Shown one piece after another: positions 52,145 to 59,430 of a stretch of 64,000 nucleotides of DNA. The stretch is from an uncultured Clostridia bacterium. Lineage in GTDB: Bacteria > Bacillota > Clostridia > Oscillospirales > Acutalibacteraceae. The notes beneath the pieces are model-generated. The model ran no database searches. It was not told the DNA's origin and saw only the letters and a program-made list of their open reading frames with translations. Position 1 is the stretch's first letter. Every line of letters begins with the position of its first letter. The stretch is taken from the NCBI GenBank assembly GCA_927362715.1, contig CAKMIX010000007.1, forward strand, positions 47,453 through 111,452, read 5' to 3'. Position numbers and translations under genes: made by a program.

Positions 52145-53103
52145 CGCGTTTCCAATTCTGTTCCGACCGCGTCTAAAAGCCGGTCCTTCCCTGTTTTGAG
52201 CGCGTCCGCTTCGATCTCACAGCCCGCCGCACGCGCGTGGCCGCCGCCGCCCATTTTCGCACAAATCGCGGAAGCGTCATACGGGGCATAGGTGCGCACC
52301 GACACCTTAAAGCTGCCGTCCTCGCGCTCGCGCAAAGTAAGCCCCACCGAAACGCCCTCGATCTTGCGCGGTAAGGAGGCGATGCCGTCGCACTCCGTTT
52401 CGTTCGAGCCGCTTTGGCGGAACATCTCCTGCGTGATGGTCACAAGCGCGCAGCGTCCGCCGAACAGCAGTTCGAGCGAGTCGAGCACCAGTGCTTCGAG
52501 CTTTAAATACGTCCTTGTTTTGGTTTCAAACATGACGCGGTTGATATCATCAAAATTTGCGCCGCTTCGCAGCATGTCGGCGGCAAGCTCGAGCGTTTCG
52601 GGCGTGACGTTGGAATAACGGAAGCAGCCCGTGTCGGTGGAAAGCCCGGTGTAAATGCAGTCGGCAATCACGGGCGTAATCTCGACGCCCATTGCTGTGA
52701 TCACACGGTAGATAAGCTCACAGGTCGCCGCACACTCCTCTAAAAACAGCGCGTCTGCGTATTTCGTGTTAGAAAGGTGGTGGTCGATGCACAGATCGAC
52801 CCGTTCGCCGTATGCCGCTTCGAGCCGCGCGCCGAGGAGCTTTGTATCGGCAATATCCACCGCGACGACAAACGCTTCCTGAAAGCCCGCTTCGCCTTGG
52901 ATGCCGCGGCGCATATAGTCGTATTTCGGCGGGATCTTGTCGCCGCAGACGACGCGCGCCGTCTTGCCGAGATGTTGCAGCGCGTGCAGCAGTGCAAACC
53001 CGCTGCCGAGCGTGTCACCGTCCGGATTGAGGTGCGTCAAAATCAGAATGCGGTCTTTGGAACGAAGCAGCGCTGCCGCCTGTTCTGCGGTCACGTTACG
53101 CAT
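52141..53103 (-). CDS. nrnA: DHH/DHHA1 phosphoesterase, NrnA-like (oligoribonuclease / pAp phosphatase)
   Basis: 320 residues. Motifs: LTHLNPDGDTLGS near residue 21 (DHH motif I), VAVDIADTKLLG near 80, CIDHHLSNTKYAD near 106 (DHH), and the C-terminal DHHA1 domain with GGGGHARAAGCEI near 290. Degrades nano-RNAs and may dephosphorylate pAp in the cytoplasm. It begins eight bases before the rbfA stop and overlaps truB by ATGA. It is the common nrnA position after rbfA in Firmicutes. Confidence 0.94.
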   Translation of the reverse strand: MRNVTAEQAAALLRSKDRILILTHLNPDGDTLGSGFALLHALQHLGKTARVVCGDKIPPKYDYMRRGIQGEAGFQEAFVVAVDIADTKLLGARLEAAYGERVDLCIDHHLSNTKYADALFLEECAATCELIYRVITAMGVEITPVIADCIYTGLSTDTGCFRYSNVTPETLELAADMLRSGANFDDINRVMFETKTRTYLKLEALVLDSLELLFGGRCALVTITQEMFRQSGSNETECDGIASLPRKIEGVSVGLTLREREDGSFKVSVRTYAPYDASAICAKMGGGGHARAAGCEIEADALKTGKDRLLDAVGTELETR

Positions 53104-53452
53104 CTTCCCCTCCCGAGATGTGCTTCATCTTCTCAAAGATTTCCATGCCGCGTTCCACGGAATCGTCCGCAATGAAGCGCAGCTCGGGCGTTTTGCGAAG
53201 CCCAAGCCGCCCGCCGACCTCGCGGCGCAGATACCCCGTCGCGCTTTTTAAGCCCTCCACCGCCTCTTTGGCGGTCGAAAGCCCCTCAAGCGCACTGACG
53301 TACACTTTCGCTACCGAAAGGTCACGGCTGACCTCCACACGCACGACCGTGAGCATTTTATCCTTGACGCGCGGGTCCTTGAGCTCGCGCAGGAGCGCGA
53401 CCAGCTCGCGCTTGATATCCTCGGAGGTCCTGTCTGTTTTATATCCTGCCAT
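53096..53452 (-). CDS. rbfA: Ribosome-binding factor A
   Basis: 118 residues from ATG 53452 (AGGGG about seven bases upstream; an ATG six bases earlier sits too close to it). KH-like 30S maturation factor. LKDPRVKDKMLTVVRVEVSRD near residue 30 (quoted as LKDPRVKD and VVRVEVSRDL) and LRREVGGRLGLRKTPEL near 84 are typical. Between infB and nrnA, as in Bacillus. Confidence 0.95.
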   Translation of the reverse strand: MAGYKTDRTSEDIKRELVALLRELKDPRVKDKMLTVVRVEVSRDLSVAKVYVSALEGLSTAKEAVEGLKSATGYLRREVGGRLGLRKTPELRFIADDSVERGMEIFEKMKHISGGEDA

Positions 53453-53497
53453 TGTCATCCCCTGCCGCCCGTAATATCGATTGTAGTTTGCGCGGCG

Positions 53498-55813
53498 TTA
53501 ATCGCGGTATTCTTCCATGACGAAGGCTTCGAGCACGTCGCCCTCTTTGATGTCGTTGAACTTTTCAAGCCCTACGCCGCATTCATAGCCCTGTGCGACC
53601 TCTTTGACATCGTCCTTGAAGCGCTTGAGCGATGCGATGGCGTCCTCGGTAATAACGACGCCGTCGCGCACAACGCGGATCTGCGCGTTGCGGGTGATCT
53701 TGCCGTCGAGCACATAGGAGCCTGCGATCGTACCCGCAGAGGAAAGCTTGAACACATTGCGCACCTCGGCGCGGCCGAGCTGCACCTCACGGTATTTCGG
53801 CGCAAGCATGCCCTTGATGGCGGCCTCGATCTCCTCAATGCAGTCATAAATGACACGGTACATGCGCATATCGATGCCGTCGCGTTCGGCAAGCTGCGTT
53901 GCCACGGGGTCGGGGCGCACATTGAACCCGACGATGATGGCGTTCGAAGCGTTGGCGAGCATCACATCGGATTCGCTGACCGCGCCGACGCCGCCGTGGA
54001 TGACCTTGACATGCACCTCGTCGTTCGACAGCTTTTCGAGGCTTTGGCGGACCGCCTCCACGGAGCCCTGCACGTCCGCCTTGACGATGATATCCAGCTC
54101 CTTGACCTCGCCCTCGTTGATAGAGGCAAACAGGTTGTCAAGCGTGACCTTATGGAACTGCTTGAATTCCTCTTCCTTGGCGTCGTGCTTTCTCTGCTCC
54201 ACAAGCTCGCGCGCAAGCCGTTCGTCGGAGACCGCGTCAAAGGCGTCGCCTGCCTGCGGGACGTCCACAAGACCGGTGATCTCCACGGGGACGGAGGGGC
54301 CTGCCGTTTCCACGCGCTGCCCGCGGTCGTTGGTCATGACGCGCACGCGGCCGACCGCCATGCCCGCGACGATGGTATCGCCCGCTTTGAGCGTACCGTT
54401 CTGCACGAGCAGCGTCGCCACGGGGCCGCGCCCCTTATCGAGCCGCGCTTCGATGACCACGCCCTTGCCGGGACGGTTCGGGTTGGCCTTGAGTTCTTTC
54501 ATCTCCGCCACAAGCAGGATGGATTCAAGCAGCTTGTCGATGTTCATGCCCGTTTTTGCCGAAACCGGCACGCAGATCACGTCGCCGCCCCATTCTTCGG
54601 GGATAAGCTCGTATTCGGTGAGCTGCTGCATGATCTTTTCGGTCGAAGCGCCGGGCTTATCCATTTTATTGATCGCAACAATGATGCTGACGTCCGCAGC
54701 TTTCGCGTGGTTGATCGCTTCAATGGTCTGCGGCATGATGCCGTCGTCCGCCGCCACCACCAGCACGGCGATGTCCGTCGCCTGTGCGCCGCGCGCACGC
54801 ATGGCGGTAAACGCCGCGTGGCCGGGGGTGTCGAGGAAGGTGATCTTCTGCCCGCCCACATCGACACGGTATGCGCCGATGTGCTGCGTGATGCCGCCCG
54901 CTTCGGTCTCGGTGACCGCAGTATGGCGGATCGTATCAAGCAGGGAGGTCTTGCCGTGGTCAACGTGGCCCATGACCACCACGACCGGATCGCGCGGAAG
55001 CAGGTCTTCTTCGGCGTCCTCGGTATCGTCAATGATGCGTTCCTCGATGGTCACAACGACCTCTTTTTCGACCTTCGCGCCCAATTCCGATGCGACGATC
55101 GCCGCCGTCTCGTAGTCAATGACCTCATTGACCGAAGCCATCTGCCCCAAAGAGAACAGCTTTTTGATGACCTCCGCCGCCGTCATTTTCAGACGGGAAG
55201 CAAGCTCGCCGACCGTGATCTCATCGGGGATCGTAACTTTGATGGGCTTCTTCGCACGCTCGGCGGCGATACGCGCCATGCGCTCCTTTTCGGTCTCGCG
55301 CTTGCGCGAACGCATGCCCTGACGGCGGTACTGCTGCGACTTCTGTTTAAGCTTTTGCTTGTGTACGACATTGTCGCCGTTGTTGCGGTTGTTGACAGGC
55401 GCGATGTTCTCATAGCGCTCGTTGTATTTGTCCAGCTCAACGTTGCCCGCACGAGTATCCACGTGGCGCACCTCGCCTTTGGTGCGGGATTGCATGGGTT
55501 TCGCGGGGTCCTTTGCTTTTTTCGCGGGTGCAGGTGCAGCATCCGCCTTTTTGTCCGCCGCAGCCGGTTTCTCGGCGGCGGGAGCTTTTTCTTTTTTCGG
55601 CGCGGAAGTGCGCTGCATGGCAAAATAGCTGTCCAGAGATTCCACCGCGTTTTCGGCGGTCAGCACATCGAACAGCACATCCAATTCTTTTTCTTCAAGC
55701 GCCGTCTGGGATTTCTTTTCGCCGGGGAAATATTTGCCCAGCAGATCCGCCAGCTTTTTGCTGGGGAGATTGAAATCCTTTGCGGCTTCGTGGAGTTTAT
55801 ATTTTTTCGTCAT
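53498..55813 (-). CDS. infB: Translation initiation factor IF-2
   Basis: 771 residues from ATG 55813 (GGGAGGG upstream); the long upstream extension of the frame overlaps the ylxQ gene and is not real. N-terminal IF2_N domain, then an Ala/Lys-rich linker (residues 65-125), a second IF2_N-type domain near 200, the GTPase domain with GHVDHGKTS near 280, DTPGHAAF near 325 and NKMDKPG near 380, and C-terminal domains II-IV. It places initiator tRNA on the 30S subunit. Last essential gene of the nusA-infB core. Confidence 0.97.
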   Translation of the reverse strand: MTKKYKLHEAAKDFNLPSKKLADLLGKYFPGEKKSQTALEEKELDVLFDVLTAENAVESLDSYFAMQRTSAPKKEKAPAAEKPAAADKKADAAPAPAKKAKDPAKPMQSRTKGEVRHVDTRAGNVELDKYNERYENIAPVNNRNNGDNVVHKQKLKQKSQQYRRQGMRSRKRETEKERMARIAAERAKKPIKVTIPDEITVGELASRLKMTAAEVIKKLFSLGQMASVNEVIDYETAAIVASELGAKVEKEVVVTIEERIIDDTEDAEEDLLPRDPVVVVMGHVDHGKTSLLDTIRHTAVTETEAGGITQHIGAYRVDVGGQKITFLDTPGHAAFTAMRARGAQATDIAVLVVAADDGIMPQTIEAINHAKAADVSIIVAINKMDKPGASTEKIMQQLTEYELIPEEWGGDVICVPVSAKTGMNIDKLLESILLVAEMKELKANPNRPGKGVVIEARLDKGRGPVATLLVQNGTLKAGDTIVAGMAVGRVRVMTNDRGQRVETAGPSVPVEITGLVDVPQAGDAFDAVSDERLARELVEQRKHDAKEEEFKQFHKVTLDNLFASINEGEVKELDIIVKADVQGSVEAVRQSLEKLSNDEVHVKVIHGGVGAVSESDVMLANASNAIIVGFNVRPDPVATQLAERDGIDMRMYRVIYDCIEEIEAAIKGMLAPKYREVQLGRAEVRNVFKLSSAGTIAGSYVLDGKITRNAQIRVVRDGVVITEDAIASLKRFKDDVKEVAQGYECGVGLEKFNDIKEGDVLEAFVMEEYRD

Positions 55814-55817
55814 CCTG

Positions 55818-56135
55818 TCATTCCCTCCCGATGTGGTCTTGTATGCGCGCGGCAAAACCGGCATCGTTGACGGTGAGCACCGCCGTAGGTTTTGCGCCGA
55901 TCGTTTTGCCGAGCTCCTGCATGGTAAAAGCACCGCGTACCGTCGCGGCATTCGGGGAAAAGCGGGCAGCGGCGCGTTCCATTTCCGCCTGCAAGCGCGC
56001 GGACGCATCCGCTGCGAGCAGGCACAGGCATGCAGACCCGTTTTGTATTGCGCCGAGCGCCGCGTCATGTCCGGCGCTCAAAAGCCCTGCGCGGCGGGCG
56101 ATCCCCAGCAGCCCGCCTGCTTTGTTATCCGTCAC
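55818..56135 (-). CDS. ylxQ: YlxQ, L7Ae/L30e-family RNA-binding protein
   Basis: 105 residues from GTG 56135, nine bases after GGAGG and 11 bp inside ylxR. Sequence begins [19 protein letters not shown] and includes [17 protein letters not shown], characteristic of the small L7Ae-like proteins (kink-turn binders) in nusA-infB operons. The longer frame from 56183 reads through ylxR out of frame. Probably binds RNA. Confidence 0.92.
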   Translation of the reverse strand: MTDNKAGGLLGIARRAGLLSAGHDAALGAIQNGSACLCLLAADASARLQAEMERAAARFSPNAATVRGAFTMQELGKTIGAKPTAVLTVNDAGFAARIQDHIGRE

Positions 56136-56394
56136 GCTGCAGCGCCTCCTCCAATTCGGCGTACACGGCGTCGGGGACGGCACAGCCGAACACGCGTTCG
56201 AGCCGCTTCGCTTTTTTCGCTTTCAAAAGGCAGCCGACGTCGGGGCAGATATAGGCGCCCCTTCCGGGCATTTTCCCGGTCGTGTCAAGCGAGATGACGC
56301 CCTCTTTCGAACGCACCACACGCACAAGCTCACGCTTCGGCTTCTGCGTACCGCAGCCCGTGCACAGACGCATCGGTATGTTTTTGGTCTTCAC
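56125..56394 (-). CDS. ylxR: YlxR, DUF448 RNA-binding protein
   Basis: 89 residues from GTG 56394 (GGGAG nine bases upstream). RLCTGCGTQKPKRELVRVV near residue 9, and GRGAYIC and CLLKAKKAKRL in the second half are the family pattern. Small nucleoid/RNA-binding protein; relatives influence gene expression. Between nusA and ylxQ. Confidence 0.95.
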   Translation of the reverse strand: MKTKNIPMRLCTGCGTQKPKRELVRVVRSKEGVISLDTTGKMPGRGAYICPDVGCLLKAKKAKRLERVFGCAVPDAVYAELEEALQRDG

Positions 56395-56433
56395 GCTGTC
56401 AGCTCCCTTGTTGCCTGTAAGTCCTTTTGGGCT

Positions 56434-57483
56434 TTAGCCCTCGTAAAAGCCGCTTTCGGGCTTGATATCGATCTTCCAGCCGGTAAGGCGCGCCGCAAGG
56501 CGGGCGTTCTGACCCTTATTGCCGATAGCAAGCGAAAGCTGGTTATCGGGCACGGTCGCCTGGCAGGAACGCGCTTCGGCGTCCACGATCTCGACGCCCA
56601 GCACCTTTGCGGGTGCAAGCGCTGCGGCGACGAACTGCTGCGGATCCTCGCTGTATACGACGATATCGATCTTCTCGCCGCCGAGCTCCTCGACGATCTT
56701 ATTCACACGCGCGCCGCGCGGGCCGATGCACGCGCCGACGGCGTCCACGTTTTCATCCTTGCTGTGCACGGCGATCTTCGTGCGCGCGCCCGCTTCGCGC
56801 GAGACGGCCTCGATCGTCACGGTGCCGTCGTAAATTTCGGGCACCTCCGTTTCAAACAGCCGCTTGACAAGACCCGGATGCGTGCGGGAGATCATAGCCT
56901 TCGGACCCTTTTCGGTCTCGCGGACATCCACGATGAACACCTTGGTAAGGCTGCCTTCGGTGAAGGTCTCGCCGGGGACCTGCTCACCTTTCGGCAGGAT
57001 CGCCTCCGCCTTGCCGATCTCAAGCGTCACGTTGCCCGTCACGGGGTCGATGCGCTGCACCTTGGCGGTGACCAGCTCCTGCTGCTTGGATTGGAATTCC
57101 ATCATGATCTGCCCGCGCTCCGCGTCGCGGATGCCCTGGCGGATAACGTGCTTCGCGGTCTGTGCCGCGATCCTGCCGAAGTCCTTGGCTTCGAGCGCGA
57201 TTTGGATCTCGTCGCCCACCGCCGCGTCGGATTTGAACTGCTGTGCTTCCTCAACGGTCATTTCGCAGTCGGGATCTTCCACCGTTTCCACGACCGTCTT
57301 ATGGAGAAATACGTTCATGATGCTGCTCTCGGGATCGATCTCGCAGGAGATGACGTCCTTGCCGTTGTAGTCCTTTTTGACCGCGACCAAAATCGCCGCC
57401 TTGATCTTTTCATACAGGTATTCGGCGGGGATGCCCTTTTCCTTTTCCAGCGCCTTGACCGCCTCGAAAAACTCCTTGTTCAT
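56434..57483 (-). CDS. nusA: Transcription termination/antitermination factor NusA
   Basis: 349 residues from ATG 57483; GTG 57486 directly before it is equally possible (GGAGG seven bases upstream). N-terminal RNA polymerase-binding domain (1-130), S1 domain (about 135-200), KH1 with AVHSKDENVDAVGACIGPRG near 240 (quoted to 20) and KH2 with LSLAIGNKGQNARLAARLTG near 318. Typical short Gram-positive form without the acidic C-terminal repeats. Follows rimP with a one-base overlap or a short gap. Confidence 0.96.
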   Translation of the reverse strand: MNKEFFEAVKALEKEKGIPAEYLYEKIKAAILVAVKKDYNGKDVISCEIDPESSIMNVFLHKTVVETVEDPDCEMTVEEAQQFKSDAAVGDEIQIALEAKDFGRIAAQTAKHVIRQGIRDAERGQIMMEFQSKQQELVTAKVQRIDPVTGNVTLEIGKAEAILPKGEQVPGETFTEGSLTKVFIVDVRETEKGPKAMISRTHPGLVKRLFETEVPEIYDGTVTIEAVSREAGARTKIAVHSKDENVDAVGACIGPRGARVNKIVEELGGEKIDIVVYSEDPQQFVAAALAPAKVLGVEIVDAEARSCQATVPDNQLSLAIGNKGQNARLAARLTGWKIDIKPESGFYEG

Positions 57484-57486
57484 CAC

Positions 57487-57966
57487 TTAAAAACCTCCAA
57501 AATCATCGAGCTTTATCCACGATGCTTCTTTTTTGTCAAACATGCGCGTCGCGCCGTCGTCACACCGGACGGTCACCGTGCCGTCCGCGTAATCTTCCAA
57601 AACGCCCTTGTATTCACGTCTGCCGTCCACGGCGCGGATGAACCGCACCATAACGTTTTCGCCCAAATACCGTTTAAAATGGAAGTCGCGCGTCAGTTCG
57701 CGCTCGATCCCCGGGGACTGCACCTGTAAGCTGTAACTGCGGTCGATGGGATCGGCTTCGTCCAGCGGCGCATCGAGCGCCTGGCTCATCGCCACGCAGT
57801 CCTCGATAGAGACAGGCTCATTTTCCTTATCAATAATAATGCGCAAATACCACTCGGTGCCCTCTTTTAAAAAGCGCACGTCCCAAAGCAGCAGACCGAG
57901 CGATTCTGCGAGCGGTTCGGCGATCTCCCAGACCACCGCCGCCGTATTCTGCTTTTTTTCTGCCAT
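57487..57966 (-). CDS. rimP: Ribosome maturation factor RimP
   Basis: 159 residues from ATG 57966. N-terminal alpha/beta domain with YLRIIIDKENEPVSIEDCV near residue 40 and VQSPGIERELTRDFHFKRY near 76, then an Sm-like C-terminal domain. Needed for 30S assembly. The start is unusual: GGAAAGGAG lies about 40 bases upstream with a 7-bp hairpin (57979-57996) between it and the ATG, and a GTG at 58002 sits directly on it. The longer frame to 58059 is in the leader. First gene of the operon. Confidence 0.92.
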   Translation of the reverse strand: MAEKKQNTAAVVWEIAEPLAESLGLLLWDVRFLKEGTEWYLRIIIDKENEPVSIEDCVAMSQALDAPLDEADPIDRSYSLQVQSPGIERELTRDFHFKRYLGENVMVRFIRAVDGRREYKGVLEDYADGTVTVRCDDGATRMFDKKEASWIKLDDFGGF

Positions 57967-58033
57967 ATTGGTTTGCGGCGCGCCGAGCTGTCGGCGCGGC
58001 ACTCCTTTCCGCCGCGAAGTCCGCACAAAACGA

Positions 58034-58057
58034 GGAGAGCGGGTCGCCCCACTCTCC
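58034..58057 (-). terminator. Terminator-like attenuator hairpin in the rimP leader
   Basis: 10-bp stem with one G-T pair (58034-58043 with 58048-58057), loop GCGA on the minus strand, followed by TCGTTTTGTG. It lies between the promoter and rimP, so it could limit transcription of the nusA operon. Autocontrol by NusA is an inference. Confidence 0.6.
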
Positions 58058-58084
58058 AATCGCAGCCTGTATTCTTACGCTGCA

Positions 58085-58113
58085 ATCATAGCACAAGTGC
58101 AAAAGAATTGCAA
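58085..58113 (-). promoter_or_regulatory. Promoter of the rimP-nusA-infB operon
   Basis: Minus-strand TTGCAA (58108-58113), 17-bp spacer, TATGAT (58085-58090). The leader to rimP is about 110 bases. Confidence 0.75.
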
Positions 58114-58127
58114 GCCTTTTTTCCCGT

Positions 58128-58316
58128 TTACAGGTCGTCGGCGTCCTGTACGGGATTTGCCGTGTGATCCGTCGGCGTGCCCGTGTAGCTGCCGAGCACG
58201 TCTGTATCGGCGCCCTCGTTGTCAAAGCCGTGCCAGATGTCGGCGATCTCCTCGGTGACCTCGCTGATCTTTTCGACCGCACGCTGCGACGGTTTTTTCT
58301 TCTTGTCCTTCGACAT
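58128..58316 (-). CDS. Small conserved acidic-tail protein, unknown
   Basis: 62 residues from ATG 58316 with AAAGGAG seven bases upstream. Lys-rich start (MSKDKKKKPSQR), a helix with VEKISEVTEEIADIW, and a tail containing VLGSYTGTP and PVQDADDL. This SYTG-xP plus PVQDADDL pattern is familiar from short unassigned proteins of Clostridia. No function is known to me. It ends upstream of the nusA operon promoter. Confidence 0.72.
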   Translation of the reverse strand: MSKDKKKKPSQRAVEKISEVTEEIADIWHGFDNEGADTDVLGSYTGTPTDHTANPVQDADDL

Positions 58317-58388
58317 ATTTGCGCTCCTTTCCGCTTTTGCGCGATTTCGGGCGGCTGCCCGAAGGTAGTTTTTGCGGAAAAGGTGCAA

Positions 58389-58694
58389 AAATTCGATATT
58401 GTTTTATTTCTGCCGAATCTGAAAAAGATTGGTTTTATCGGCAAGGGCGGCTTTGGCGGCACCGAAAAAGGCAAACCCTGTTTAAGAGGTCTGCCGTTTG
58501 CGCACCGAACCACAGCGCAGCGCATCTCGTAGGGACAGCCCTTGCGGCTGTCCGCGAGCAGAAGCCGGATGTGTGGGGAGACGGCGCGAGCAAACCCGCG
58601 CCCTACCGAAAAATCATACGGCGCTCCCGGCGGACCATAACCATGTACACGTTCGGCTTTGCACATCTAATATCTAATGTCTAATATCTAAAAT
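58389..58694. other. Intergenic region with no gene
   Basis: About 300 bp without a credible coding frame. It holds a CGGGC-stem hairpin near the small gene, a copy of the 28-base hairpin repeat, a GC-rich patch ending in GCGCCCTACC that resembles part of the 63.9-kb repeat, and a 7-bp tandem repeat before the MgtC gene stop. Confidence 0.7.
58528..58555 (-). repeat. Intergenic hairpin repeat, copy B
   Basis: Exact reverse complement of 30536-30563: 8-bp stem with a GCAA tetraloop plus the flanking CCTACG. Confidence 0.9.
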
Positions 58695-58699
58695 CTAAT
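58665..58699. repeat. Heptanucleotide tandem repeat
   Basis: Five units of ATCTAAT (third GTCTAAT, fourth ATCTAAA). The last unit includes the stop codon of the MgtC-family gene. Confidence 0.85.
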
Positions 58700-59417
58700 C
58701 CATATATACGTCCACAACGTTTTCATCCGCCTGCAGGGTAGAAACGATGATCTTCAGCGCGTTGTCCGTTTTCGGGAAAATAAGCGCCTTGATGGTGGCG
58801 GTATCCTTTTTCTTGCGGAATTTCGAGTCGTTGTCGTAAAGGATCTCCATGGAGTGCACCACCGTGCCCGTGCGCTTGATAAGTCCCGAGATCTTCGGCA
58901 CCTGCTCGGCGAGATCCTTGACCTCGATATACAGCGCCTTGCCCGCTTTGCCGCGGACGATGACCTTTTTGAGCGAATTGAGCGTCATATAGATGACAAA
59001 GGTCGCAACGCAGGCGCCCGTTACAAAGCCTGCGCCGACGGCGATGCCGATGCACGAGACCGCCCACAGGCTTGCCGCCGTGGTGAGGCCTTTGACGGAA
59101 AAGCCCTCGCGCAAGATCGTGCCCGCGCCCAAAAAGCCGATACCGCTGACGACCTGCGCCGCCATGCGGGTGATGTCCACATTCGCCTGCCCCTCATAGG
59201 TCTTGGATATGTATACGGAGGTCAGCATGATAAGCGTTGAGCCGACCGCCACGAGGATGTGCGTACGGAAGCCTGCGGGGCGGTGCGAATGCTCGCGTTC
59301 AAAGCCGATGATCCCGCTGAGCAGCACGCTTAAAGCCAGCTTCCACGCCGCGTCGATCACAAAGCGGAACTCCTGGTTGTTCCAAAGCCACAGTGCGGCT
59401 TCCTTGAGCCATTCCAT
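58695..59417 (-). CDS. MgtC/SapB-family membrane protein
   Basis: 240 residues with ATG 59417 and AAAGGAGG upstream. The N-terminal half has four or five helices and the hallmark sequences GFEREHSHRPAGFRTHILV near residue 39 and AAQVVSGIGFLGAGTIL near 86. The C-terminal 90 residues form an ACT-like cytoplasmic domain. The family is linked to magnesium limitation and, in pathogens, to ATP synthase control. It follows the degenerate P-type ATPase by 13 bp in one operon. Confidence 0.94.
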   Translation of the reverse strand: MEWLKEAALWLWNNQEFRFVIDAAWKLALSVLLSGIIGFEREHSHRPAGFRTHILVAVGSTLIMLTSVYISKTYEGQANVDITRMAAQVVSGIGFLGAGTILREGFSVKGLTTAASLWAVSCIGIAVGAGFVTGACVATFVIYMTLNSLKKVIVRGKAGKALYIEVKDLAEQVPKISGLIKRTGTVVHSMEILYDNDSKFRKKKDTATIKALIFPKTDNALKIIVSTLQADENVVDVYMD

Positions 59418-59430
59418 TCGTGCGCCTCCT

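Noticed and set aside
53498..56068. 856-codon version of infB
   Set aside because: The extra 85 codons overlap ylxQ and have no ribosome site; ATG 55813 has GGGAGGG.
53996..57729. Long plus-strand frames (624 and 649 codons) opposite infB and nusA
   Set aside because: They mirror infB, ylxQ, ylxR and nusA, whose motifs are certain. No ribosome site or homology is visible on the plus strand.
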